In this document: piece by piece, positions 1-7,097 of the stretch
Position numbering within the stretch: the stretch's first letter is position 1
Layout of the letters: the number at the start of each line of letters is the position of its first letter
Source of the DNA: an uncultured Clostridia bacterium
Lineage (GTDB): Bacteria > Bacillota > Clostridia > Christensenellales > UBA1242
Direction: 5' to 3'
Assembly: GCA_944381225.1 (NCBI GenBank)
Contig: CALWKJ010000001.1
Location: forward strand, 1-31,819
DNA: 31,819 nucleotides
Made by a program: the position numbers and the translations under genes
Notes under the pieces: model-generated
Told to the model about the DNA's origin: nothing
The model's database searches: none
What the model saw: only the letters and a program-made list of their open reading frames with translations

Positions 1-362
1 CATTTTCACGAAGATTTCATGGTAAAGAATATTTGGAAGAATTATATAAAAAACTTGACGAATTTATAAAACAAGGTAAAACATTGATACTTGCCCCTCA
101 TGATGAAACAATTAAATATTTAGTTGATAAAAATATTAAATTTTGTTTTGTTTTTCCAAAAAAGACAATGAAAGAAGAAATTATAAAAAGAATGACAACG
201 AGAGATAATCCACAAGAAACAATTCAACAAAATGCTGATTTATTTGATAAGTTTTATGAGGAAAACATTAAAGAAAATAAATCTGTTATACATTATGAGT
301 TTGACAAAAACGAATATTTGGAAGATATTATTTTCAATAAATTTAATTACAAAATAAAATAA
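1..362 (+). CDS. Partial nucleotide-kinase-like protein (C-terminal part)
   Basis: The reading frame is open from the left edge (first whole codon at position 3), so the N-terminus lies outside the window. A TTG at 33 could be read as a start, but the in-frame residues before it (FSRRFHGKEY) continue sensibly and there is no ribosome site. About 120 residues are visible, soluble and rich in Lys and Glu. The pattern of a short strand (LILAPHD), then FVFPKKTMKEEIIKRM, then a C-terminal YLEDIIF resembles the C-terminal half of small P-loop nucleotide-kinase-like proteins of Bacillota and their phages. The P-loop itself would be in the missing part, so the assignment is tentative. It ends just before a strong hairpin shared with greA. 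Confidence 0.5.
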   Translation, partial: FSRRFHGKEYLEELYKKLDEFIKQGKTLILAPHDETIKYLVDKNIKFCFVFPKKTMKEEIIKRMTTRDNPQETIQQNADLFDKFYEENIKENKSVIHYEFDKNEYLEDIIFNKFNYKIK

Positions 363-364
363 AA

Positions 365-391
365 AAACTGCCAATGGCAGTTTTTTTATTA
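365..391. terminator. Bidirectional terminator between the left-edge gene and greA
   Basis: The inverted repeat ACTGCC-AAT-GGCAGT is flanked by an A run on the left and a T run on the right. It can therefore end transcription from both sides: the plus-strand gene stops at 362 and greA (minus) stops at 398. Confidence 0.8.
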
Positions 392-397
392 TTATTT

Positions 398-865
398 TTA
401 TTTTAATGAAATATTTTTTACAACAAAATAAAGTATTCCGTTTGGTGTTTCAACATTAACTTCATCGCCTATTACCTTGCCAAGAACTGCTCTCCCAACC
501 GGAGATTCATTGCTAATTAATCCTTGTTTTGGATCGCTTTCTGTTGAACCAACAATTTTGTATTTTACTTCTTCATCAAAAGTTTTATCATATAAAGTTA
601 CATAACAACCTATGCTGACTTTTGATGTGTCAACCTTTTTTATTATTATGCAATTTCTTATTTTTGTTTCCATTTCGCTTATTTCTGCTTCTATGCGAGC
701 TTGTTCGTCTTTGGCAGCATCGTATTCAGCATTTTCGCTTAAATCTCCAAATTCTCTTGCAAGACCTATCTTTTTTGTAACTTCTGGTCTTCTTACTGTT
801 TTATAATAATCCAACTTTTCTTCAAGTTGTTTTTTCCCTTCTTGAGTTAAATATACAGGTTCCAT
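398..865 (-). CDS. greA: Transcription elongation factor GreA
   Basis: GreA binds in the RNA polymerase secondary channel and stimulates cleavage of backtracked transcripts. The 155-residue length is typical. The N-terminal half (about residues 1-75) is the antiparallel coiled coil, with the conserved tip region around GDLSENAEYDAAK that carries the acidic residues acting near the active site. The C-terminal half (about 80-155) is the FKBP-like domain, with SPVGRAVLGK matching the family. The start is fixed by AAGGAGC seven bases before the ATG. The gene stands alone on the minus strand, with its own promoter at 929-957 and a terminator at 365-391. Confidence 0.95.
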   Translation of the reverse strand: MEPVYLTQEGKKQLEEKLDYYKTVRRPEVTKKIGLAREFGDLSENAEYDAAKDEQARIEAEISEMETKIRNCIIIKKVDTSKVSIGCYVTLYDKTFDEEVKYKIVGSTESDPKQGLISNESPVGRAVLGKVIGDEVNVETPNGILYFVVKNISLK

Positions 866-916
866 AGTACGCTCCTTTTTTTGTAAAAAAAATACAAGTG
901 GTTACCCACTGTTTAA

Positions 917-944
917 TTGACAAGCGATATTGTAACAATATATG
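917..944 (+). promoter_or_regulatory. Probable promoter of the DUF378 gene
   Basis: TTGACA (917-922), 16-base spacer, TATATG (939-944), giving a start near 951 and a leader of roughly 94 bases. The -10 is weak but the -35 is perfect. It overlaps the oppositely oriented greA promoter almost completely. Confidence 0.45.
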
Positions 945-957
945 TAAATCTTGTCAA
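929..957 (-). promoter_or_regulatory. greA promoter
   Basis: TTGACA (957-952), 17-base spacer, TACAAT (934-929), read on the minus strand, giving a start near 922 and a leader of about 57 bases. The leader begins with a small AGTGG-GTAA-CCACT hairpin (910-897). The -35 lies in the right arm of the inverted repeat that also carries the opposing plus-strand promoter. Confidence 0.7.
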
Positions 958-1044
958 TTATTTTTTACAAATTTAAATTTTTCTTCTTAATAATTTATGA
1001 ATATTAGCAAAAAATATTCACAAAATATTTACAAAGGAGAAATC

Positions 1045-1314
1045 ATGGCACTAATTTCTTTTTTGGCACTGATTATTGGTGGACTTAATTGGATGAGTAT
1101 TGGTTTGTTGCAATACGATTTTATAGCTGGTTTCTTTGGCACACAAGCAAGCATTTTTTCAAGGCTTGTATATATTGCTATTGGTGTAGCCTGCCTTCTT
1201 GTTATATACAATAGTTTAAAACACAAGGGCAAGGTTTTTTTGTTTGAAAAAAAGAATAAAAAAAGTGAAATTTCTCAAAATCAAGAAGAACATCATGACA
1301 TTTTAGCAGACTAA
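1045..1314 (+). CDS. DUF378 family small membrane protein
   Basis: An 89-residue membrane protein with two predicted helices (about residues 2-22 and 36-58) joined by a short loop, then a charged Lys/Glu-rich cytoplasmic tail. The GGLNWMSIGLLQYDFIAGFFG stretch and the following SRLVYIAIGVA match the DUF378 (YuzA-like) family, whose function is unknown. The frame is open from 997, but the start is set at 1045 because AAAGGAG lies seven bases before this ATG and the family begins here with ALI..IGGLNW. The C-terminal tail (about residues 66-89) is longer than I recall for the family. It is a single-gene unit, divergent from greA and followed by a strong terminator shared with thrS. Confidence 0.85.
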   Translation: MALISFLALIIGGLNWMSIGLLQYDFIAGFFGTQASIFSRLVYIAIGVACLLVIYNSLKHKGKVFLFEKKNKKSEISQNQEEHHDILAD

Positions 1315-1342
1315 AAAAGCACGAAAATATTCGTGCTTTTTT
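1313..1342. terminator. Bidirectional terminator between DUF378 gene and thrS
   Basis: GCACGAA-AATA-TTCGTGC (1319-1336) is flanked by six As and six Ts. It serves the plus-strand gene ending at 1314 and thrS ending at 1344 on the minus strand. Confidence 0.85.
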
Positions 1343-1343
1343 A

Positions 1344-3074
1344 TTATAATCTCTTCTCTATTTCTTGAGTAACCTTATCGATAAACTCATTAAGCTTAAA
1401 CTGATTGGTTTGATTTGTTCCCCTTTGTCTTACCGATATTGTATTAGAATTTATTTCATTTTCTCCAATTATAACAATGTATGGAATTTTTTGCGTTGTG
1501 GCGCTTCTTATTTTGTAACTTATTTTTTTTTTTTTTTTATCAAGTTCAACTCTAATTTTGCTTCGTTCCATTTCATCTTTCACAGTTTTGCAATAATCAA
1601 CAAATTTTTCTGATATAGGCAATATCATTACTTGAATTGGCGCAAGCCATGTTGGAAAGGCACCAGCGTAATTTTCTGTTATTATTCCAATAAAACGGTC
1701 TATAGAGCCATATATAACTCTGTGTATCATAATAGGCTCTTGTTTAGTTCCGTCTTCTTCCACATATTCAAGATTAAATCTTTTTGGAAGTTGCATGTCT
1801 AGTTGTATGGTTCCACACTGCCACGTTCTGCCTATTGCATCTTTTATGTGAATGTCTATTTTGGGCCCGTAAAATGCGCCGTCTCCTTCATTAATTACAT
1901 ATTTTCTTCCAATGCGATTTAAAGCATTTTTTAATGAAGTTTCTGCACTTTCCCAATCTTGTGTATTGCCTATGTGATTTTCTGGCATTGTAGAAAGCTC
2001 TAAATGATATTCTAGATTAAACACTTTATACATTTTGTCAACCAAACTCAAAACGTTTTTGATTTCTTCTTCTATTTGATTTGGTCTCATAAATATATGT
2101 GCATCATCTTGCGTAAAGCATCTAACTCTAAACAAGCCATGCAATGTCCCACTGGCTTCGTGTCTATGAACTTTACCAAGTTCGCCAACTCTTAATGGCA
2201 AATCTTTATATGAGTGTATATTCTCTTTGTAGTACAACATTCCACCCGGACAATTCATTGGCTTAATTGCAAAATCTTCATCTTCTGCCTTAAAAGTGTA
2301 CATGTTTTGTCTGTAATGATCCCAGTGTCCTGAAATTTCCCACAGTTTTCTATTCATCGCCATTGGCGTTTCTATTTCTTCGTAACCGGCTTTTTGGTGT
2401 TCTTCTCTCCAAAATTTTATTAATTCGTTTTTTACAATCAAGCCCTTTGGCATGTAAAATGGCATTCCTTGAGCATATTCGCTTATAAAGAAAAGCCCTA
2501 GTTCTTTGCCAAGTTTTCTGTGGTCTCGCTTTTGCGCTTCTTCCATCATTGTTATATAATCTTTTAATTCTTGCTTGTCCAAAAATCCGTATACATAAAT
2601 TCTTTGCATCATTTTATTTTTTTCATTGCCTCTCCAATATGCGCCAGACACTCTGTTTATTTTAAAGGCAAAATTTTTTAACTCTTTGGTATTTTCAACA
2701 TGAGGCCCCTTGCACAAATCAGTAAAGACATCACCTAATGAATACACAGAAATTTCAGAATTTTCGTCGAGTTCATTTATAAGTTCAATTTTATATGGCT
2801 GTGTTTTAAACATTTCAAGTGCTTCTTGCCTTGATACGTCCCTTTTTTTCATATCCAAATTTTGTTTAATAATTTCATGCATTGTTTGTTCAATTTTATC
2901 AAAGTCTTCTGGTGTTATGTTGTGCTCCATATCAAAATCATAATAAAATCCATTTTCAATGGCTGGACCTATTCCAAATTTTACATCTTCATTAAATATC
3001 TTTTTAACAGCTCCTGCCAAAACATGACTCATTGTGTGTCTTGCTTTTTGCAAATATTCGTCTTTTTCTTCCAT
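1344..3074 (-). CDS. thrS: Threonyl-tRNA synthetase lacking the TGS domain
   Basis: Class II synthetase that charges tRNA-Thr. At 576 residues it is about 60 shorter than the usual bacterial enzyme: the N-terminal TGS domain is absent and the protein opens in the editing domain, with HTMSH (His13, His17) and CKGPH (Cys121, His125). The catalytic core has the zinc ligands Cys275 (MNCPGG), His326 (DDAHIF) and His451 (MIHR), motif 2 around residues 296-325 and motif 3 at GSIDRFIGI (456-464). The anticodon-binding domain is C-terminal, from about 480. The start is secure: TAGGAGG lies six bases upstream and follows directly on the T-box terminator. A run of 16 A bases encodes Lys513-517, where relatives have a mixed charged loop of the same length. 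Expression is set by the T-box leader. Confidence 0.95.
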   Translation of the reverse strand: MEEKDEYLQKARHTMSHVLAGAVKKIFNEDVKFGIGPAIENGFYYDFDMEHNITPEDFDKIEQTMHEIIKQNLDMKKRDVSRQEALEMFKTQPYKIELINELDENSEISVYSLGDVFTDLCKGPHVENTKELKNFAFKINRVSGAYWRGNEKNKMMQRIYVYGFLDKQELKDYITMMEEAQKRDHRKLGKELGLFFISEYAQGMPFYMPKGLIVKNELIKFWREEHQKAGYEEIETPMAMNRKLWEISGHWDHYRQNMYTFKAEDEDFAIKPMNCPGGMLYYKENIHSYKDLPLRVGELGKVHRHEASGTLHGLFRVRCFTQDDAHIFMRPNQIEEEIKNVLSLVDKMYKVFNLEYHLELSTMPENHIGNTQDWESAETSLKNALNRIGRKYVINEGDGAFYGPKIDIHIKDAIGRTWQCGTIQLDMQLPKRFNLEYVEEDGTKQEPIMIHRVIYGSIDRFIGIITENYAGAFPTWLAPIQVMILPISEKFVDYCKTVKDEMERSKIRVELDKKKKKISYKIRSATTQKIPYIVIIGENEINSNTISVRQRGTNQTNQFKLNEFIDKVTQEIEKRL

Positions 3075-3084
3075 ATGTTCCTCC

Positions 3085-3307
3085 TAAAAATAAAAAACGC
3101 CCTTAGAATCTAAGGGCGAAAATTTTCCGCGGTTCCACCTTAATTGCAAGTTGCCTTGCCTCTTATTTTGTGAAATTTGGTTCACTCCATACCCAAAAAA
3201 GTGGTTTCGCACAAAAGTTTCTTTAAACGGCTTACAGCCACGACCGTTTTTCTCTATAAAGAAATTGTTTTTGGTTACTTGTCTTTTTTATAGGTAATTC
3301 AGTTTAC
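3085..3307 (-). promoter_or_regulatory. T-box riboswitch leader of thrS
   Basis: The minus-strand leader contains the T-box core AGGTGGAACCGCGG (3140-3127), followed by a terminator hairpin CGCCCTTAG-AAT-CTAAGGGCG (3118-3098 on the minus strand) with a U run. Upstream are stem I signs: AGTA (from about 3280), AGAGA near 3251 and a GTGGCTGTAAGCC-type distal loop near 3240-3222. A plausible specifier is ACC (3205-3203) followed by A, matching threonine. By the established T-box mechanism, uncharged tRNA-Thr pairs with the specifier and with UGGA, stabilising the antiterminator; UGGA would pair with a tRNA whose discriminator base is U. The specifier choice is inference. Confidence 0.9.
3092..3118 (-). 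terminator. Regulated terminator of the thrS T-box
   Basis: A nine-pair stem with a three-base loop is followed by six Us on the minus strand, only about 20 bases before the thrS start. It competes with the antiterminator formed by the T-box core. Confidence 0.85.
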
Positions 3308-3313
3308 CCTTTA

Positions 3314-3341
3314 AGTATATACCCATCTAAAAATTTGTCAA
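3314..3341 (-). promoter_or_regulatory. thrS promoter
   Basis: TTGACA (3341-3336), 16-base spacer, TATACT (3319-3314), placing the transcript start near 3307, just at the upstream end of the T-box leader. Confidence 0.75.
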
Positions 3342-3348
3342 ATATTTT

Positions 3349-3951
3349 TTAATCTTTCTTTTCATTATTTTGCTCTTCAACAACAATTTCATCTTCTTTG
3401 GTGTTATTTGCATTTTCATTTTCGATTATTATTTGTGGATGTTTGTTTGTTTTTGGTAAATTTTCCCAATTTTTAAAATAATCTGCTCTTTCTAAAAAAA
3501 TAAACAATACAGTTCCAATTAACAACACGGCTAAATTTATAAATGGTCCTGCACCGAAAACAATTCCGTATTGCTTATTTGCTAAAATCATGAACCATGA
3601 TAAAAACAACATTATGGCAGTTAAAATAAACATTGTTATTAAAGCAATCTTTAAAAGCAAATACGATGTTATTTTGCCAACAGTAACTTCAAATTTAACT
3701 GCATTATACTCGTTTAAAATTTCAAGCAAACACAAGACAAAAACAAAAATTAAAAGCATAAAATATACAACTAAAAATACGCACAATAAAACATGCCAAA
3801 ATCCCAAATTGGTTAAATAGCACATGTCGTAAAAACTGTATTTAATATTGGAATTTTTTATCACAATAACTGCAAAAATCATTGCAAGCAAACTAATTAC
3901 ACTTATTGTCATACCCAATACATATGGAAATTTCCTTTTTAAATTATTCAT
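3349..3951 (-). CDS. Four-helix membrane protein of unknown function
   Basis: I do not recognise this 200-residue protein. It has four hydrophobic segments at about residues 10-31, 52-76, 98-122 and 132-153, and a hydrophilic C-terminal tail of about 45 residues rich in Asn, Glu and Lys (ending NNEKKD). No Cys or His pattern suggesting catalysis is visible. The start is supported by AGGAG seven bases upstream of the ATG. It has its own promoter close to the start codon and ends just upstream of the thrS promoter, with no clear terminator between. It is divergent from leuS. Confidence 0.75.
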   Translation of the reverse strand: MNNLKRKFPYVLGMTISVISLLAMIFAVIVIKNSNIKYSFYDMCYLTNLGFWHVLLCVFLVVYFMLLIFVFVLCLLEILNEYNAVKFEVTVGKITSYLLLKIALITMFILTAIMLFLSWFMILANKQYGIVFGAGPFINLAVLLIGTVLFIFLERADYFKNWENLPKTNKHPQIIIENENANNTKEDEIVVEEQNNEKKD

Positions 3952-3968
3952 TGCAATCTCCTATTGTT

Positions 3969-3997
3969 ATTATAATATACATTTGCCCATTTTCCAA
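3969..3997 (-). promoter_or_regulatory. Promoter of the four-helix membrane protein gene
   Basis: TTGGAA (3997-3992), 17-base spacer, TATAAT (3974-3969). The predicted start near 3962 falls directly before AGGAG, so the leader would be only about 11 bases and begin with the ribosome site. Confidence 0.55.
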
Positions 3998-4111
3998 CAT
4001 TTTTATAAAAATATTACTCGCCAGACAAATTTAGCAAAATTTCGACAGTATTTATATATGTTAAAAAATTTTTAAATGTTTTAAATTTTTAAATACTGCT
4101 TTTTGTATCTG

Positions 4112-4141
4112 TTGACAAATTATAAAAAAAAATGTTATTGT
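4112..4141 (+). promoter_or_regulatory. Probable leuS promoter
   Basis: TTGACA (4112-4117), 18-base spacer, TATTGT (4136-4141) preceded by TGT as an extended -10. The predicted start near 4148 leaves a leader of about 18 bases, so there is no room for a T-box like that of thrS. Confidence 0.55.
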
Positions 4142-4165
4142 TTTTATGCATTTATGGAGAAAAAA

Positions 4166-6598
4166 ATGAATTTTAAATACGATATATCAATAGACGAAAA
4201 ATGGCGAAAATACTGGGAAGACAATAAAACTTATAAATTTGATAAAGATTCAAAAAAACCAAAATATTATTTGTTGGAAATGTTTTCATATCCTTCGGCA
4301 AGCAAACTTCATTTGGGGCATTGGTGGAACTACAGTTTGCCAGATAGTTTTGGCCGCATGAAAAGAATGCAAGGATACAATGTTTTTCAACCAATGGGAT
4401 TTGATGCTTTTGGTCTTCCTGCAGAAAACTATGCAATAAAAACTGGAATCCATCCAAAGGACAGCACTGCTAAAAACATTGAAACAATGGAAGAGCAATT
4501 AAAAAAATTAGGCGCCACTTATGATTGGGACTATGAAATTAAAACAAATGAAGAAGAATATTATAAATGGACACAATGGATTTTTTTGCAACTTTACAAA
4601 AATGGTCTTGCCTATAGAAAAGATGCTCCTGTTAACTATTGTCCAAAGTGCCAAACAGTGTTGGCAAATGAGCAAGCAAGTGGTGGCGAATGTGAAAGAT
4701 GTCACAGCAAAGTTGAACATAAACATTTAACACAGTGGTTTTTTAAAATTACTGAATATGCCGACCAATTAATAGAAGGTTTGAAAAATTTGGATTGGCC
4801 AGAGAAAACCAAGAGAATTCAAACTAATTGGATTGGAAAAAATACCGGCAGTATGGTAGATTTTGCACTAGAAGAATTTGACCAAAAAATTACAGTTTTT
4901 ACAACTAGAGTGGATACATTAATGGGTGTAACGTATGTTGTGTTGGCTCCAGAAAATAAACTTGTAGATTTAATAACAACAAAAGAGCAAAAACAAGAAG
5001 TTGAAAAATACAAAGAATATGTTACTCATTTAAGCGAGATTGACCGAACAAGCACAGTAAAGGAAAAAACAGGTGCTTTTACCGGTGCATATGCAATTCA
5101 TCCAATTACAAAACAAAAAGTTCCAGTGTGGATTAGTGATTATGTTATTGAAAGTTATGGAACTGGAGCTGTTATGGCTGTTCCAGCACACGATGAAAGA
5201 GATTTTGACTTTGCAAAAAAATTTAATCTTGAAATAAAACAAGTTATAACAAATAAAGAAAAAAATGCAACTCTTCCTTATGTTGAAGAAGGATATTTAA
5301 TTAACAGTGGACTATATGACAATCTCACAACAAAAGAAGCCAAAGAAAAGATTGTAGAAGATTTGCAAAAATTAAATTTAGGGAAAAAGACAACTACTTA
5401 TAGGCTTAGAGACTGGTTAATTTCAAGGCAAAGATATTGGGGAGCTCCAATTCCAATTATATATTGTAAACATTGTGGAATTGTTCCTGTTGATGAAAAA
5501 GATTTGCCTGTTAAACTTCCTTACAATGTTGATTTTAAGCCAAACGGAAAATCACCTTTAGCCTATTGCGATGAATTTTTGCACACAACGTGCCCAAAAT
5601 GTGGACGACCTGCAATACGAGAAACAGATACTTTGGACACATTTGTTTGTTCATCTTGGTACTATTTAAGGTATCTTGATCCACATAACGACAAAATGCC
5701 ATGGGATAAAAAAATAACTGATAAATTCATGAATGTCGACAAGTATGTTGGTGGAGTTGAACACGCTGCTATGCACTTGCTTTATGCAAGGTTTATTTAT
5801 AAAGCACTTAGGGACATGGGATATGTTTCTTATGACGAACCTTTTCAAAGCTTAGTTCACCAAGGCACAATCTTGGGGAGTGATGGACAAAAAATGAGCA
5901 AAAGTTTGGGAAATACCGTTACTGCAGACGATTATGTCAACAAATACGGCAGTGATGTATTTAGATTGTATTTAGCATTTGGATTTTCATACACAGAAGG
6001 TGGTCCTTGGTCTGATGATGGAATAGTTGCAATCAGCAAATTTTTTCAAAAAATTCAAAGAGTATTTGAAAATTTTGCAAATTTAAAACCAAGCGATTAT
6101 AACAAAATAGATGAAGAATTGACTATCAGTATGCACAAAACAATAAAGGCAGTAACCACTGACATAGAAAAATTCCAATTTAACACTGCAGTTGCTAGAT
6201 TAATGGAATACACTACTGCTTTGCAAAAATATCAAACAAAATCTGAGCGCAATTATGCTCAGGAAAAAGAAGCCATATTGAACTACGCAAAACTTTTATC
6301 TCCATTTGCACCTCATTACATGGAAGAAGTTTGGGAAAGTTTAGGCGAGCAAAATTCTATATTTAATCAATCATGGCCACTTTATGATGAAAACAAAACA
6401 GTATCAAAAAATATTGAAATTGTAATTCAAATAAATGGCGCAATTAAATCTAGAATAATTATTCCTTGTGGACTTGAAACAAGCGAAATGGAAAAAATTG
6501 CCCTTTCAGACGAAAAAGTAAAAAATTTGTTAATTGGAAAAAATATAAAGAAAATAATTGCTATTAAAGATAAATTAGTCAACATAGTTGCAATATAA
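4166..6598 (+). CDS. leuS: Leucyl-tRNA synthetase
   Basis: Class I synthetase that charges tRNA-Leu. The 810-residue protein has the HIGH motif as HLGH (about residue 50, in KLHLGHWWNY) and an intact KMSKS (GQKMSKSLGN, about 580). A zinc-ribbon segment with CPKC and CERC lies near 160-180. The editing domain carries FTTRVDTLMG, where most relatives have Pro for Val, and the conserved VPAHDERDFDFA stretch. There is no long leucine-specific insert before KMSKS, as in the Bacillus enzyme. The frame is open to 4103, but GGAG at 4156-4159 sits six bases before the ATG at 4166, and family homology begins here. It is a single-gene unit ending at a strong hairpin. Confidence 0.95.
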   Translation: MNFKYDISIDEKWRKYWEDNKTYKFDKDSKKPKYYLLEMFSYPSASKLHLGHWWNYSLPDSFGRMKRMQGYNVFQPMGFDAFGLPAENYAIKTGIHPKDSTAKNIETMEEQLKKLGATYDWDYEIKTNEEEYYKWTQWIFLQLYKNGLAYRKDAPVNYCPKCQTVLANEQASGGECERCHSKVEHKHLTQWFFKITEYADQLIEGLKNLDWPEKTKRIQTNWIGKNTGSMVDFALEEFDQKITVFTTRVDTLMGVTYVVLAPENKLVDLITTKEQKQEVEKYKEYVTHLSEIDRTSTVKEKTGAFTGAYAIHPITKQKVPVWISDYVIESYGTGAVMAVPAHDERDFDFAKKFNLEIKQVITNKEKNATLPYVEEGYLINSGLYDNLTTKEAKEKIVEDLQKLNLGKKTTTYRLRDWLISRQRYWGAPIPIIYCKHCGIVPVDEKDLPVKLPYNVDFKPNGKSPLAYCDEFLHTTCPKCGRPAIRETDTLDTFVCSSWYYLRYLDPHNDKMPWDKKITDKFMNVDKYVGGVEHAAMHLLYARFIYKALRDMGYVSYDEPFQSLVHQGTILGSDGQKMSKSLGNTVTADDYVNKYGSDVFRLYLAFGFSYTEGGPWSDDGIVAISKFFQKIQRVFENFANLKPSDYNKIDEELTISMHKTIKAVTTDIEKFQFNTAVARLMEYTTALQKYQTKSERNYAQEKEAILNYAKLLSPFAPHYMEEVWESLGEQNSIFNQSWPLYDENKTVSKNIEIVIQINGAIKSRIIIPCGLETSEMEKIALSDEKVKNLLIGKNIKKIIAIKDKLVNIVAI

Positions 6599-6629
6599 AA
6601 AAAAACTTACATTTAATGTAAGTTTTTTT
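6599..6629. terminator. Bidirectional terminator between leuS and the HicB-like gene
   Basis: ACTTACAT-TTA-ATGTAAGT (6605-6623) is flanked by an A run and a T run. The loop TTA at 6613-6615 is the stop codon of the minus-strand gene, so the terminator overlaps the end of that gene. Confidence 0.8.
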
Positions 6630-6957
6630 GTTTTAAAGTTAATCTTTTTATAAAAATAACATTTTCAAAATCTTGTTTTATCATGTCATTATCAGGAAAA
6701 TATGGAAGTTTCTTTTTTTGCAAAATCATTTCTTTTATTTTTTTTGTTGCAAATAGAAATAATTTTTCTTTACACGAATTTAAATTTGTGTCTGTTATAT
6801 CTTTCATCACTATTCCCGGAACAAAGCCGTGATAAGAATTATTTTCTAATGTAACAACCAGTGGCACGCTTAATTGTTCTTTGCTTAGAGTGTTTATCTC
6901 TTGACTTGGCTTGTTGATTTCTTTATCGATTTTAAACGATTCCCTTCGAAATGCCAT
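6613..6957 (-). CDS. Small HicB-like protein, no toxin partner visible
   Basis: A 114-residue soluble protein. The segment from about residue 30 (VPLVVTLENNSYHGFVPGI, then a Thr-rich turn and a helix KEKLFLFATKKIKEMI, then KKKLPYFP) follows the strand-strand-PG-helix-Pro layout of HicB antitoxin N-domains (partial RNase H fold), but the match is loose. No HicA-like partner is next to it and no DNA-binding domain is obvious in the short C-terminus. The upstream in-frame ATG at 6969 is disfavoured because GGAGG sits between it and the ATG at 6957. A consensus promoter (6978-7005) and a short palindrome precede it. The function remains open; a general small regulator or an orphan antitoxin are possibilities. 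Confidence 0.6.
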   Translation of the reverse strand: MAFRRESFKIDKEINKPSQEINTLSKEQLSVPLVVTLENNSYHGFVPGIVMKDITDTNLNSCKEKLFLFATKKIKEMILQKKKLPYFPDNDMIKQDFENVIFIKRLTLKQKNLH

Positions 6958-6977
6958 TTTCCCTCCCATGTGTTTTA

Positions 6978-7005
6978 ATTATAACATTGCATATGGATTT
7001 TGCAA
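6978..7005 (-). promoter_or_regulatory. Promoter of the HicB-like gene
   Basis: TTGCAA (7005-7000), 16-base spacer, TATAAT (6983-6978) with TGT in front as an extended -10. The palindrome GTGTT-T-AACAC (7007-7017) lies immediately upstream of the -35 and could be an operator. Confidence 0.6.
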
Positions 7006-7097
7006 AGTGTTTAACACAAACTTATTTAACAGGGTTTGCATCTACTACACTCTTTCTTCTTCTTTTTTTCTAAATCAACTTCTTATAAAGAACTACA

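Larger units (their letters stand above)
914..960. repeat. 11-bp inverted repeat holding both -35 boxes
   Basis: TAATTGACAAG (914-924) is repeated in perfect inverted form as CTTGTCAATTA (950-960), with 25 bases between. Each arm contains the TTGACA of one of two opposed promoters. Confidence 0.85.

Noticed and set aside
4020..4165. T-box leader for leuS
   Set aside because: No T-box core or terminator is present, and the predicted promoter leaves only about 18 bases of leader.
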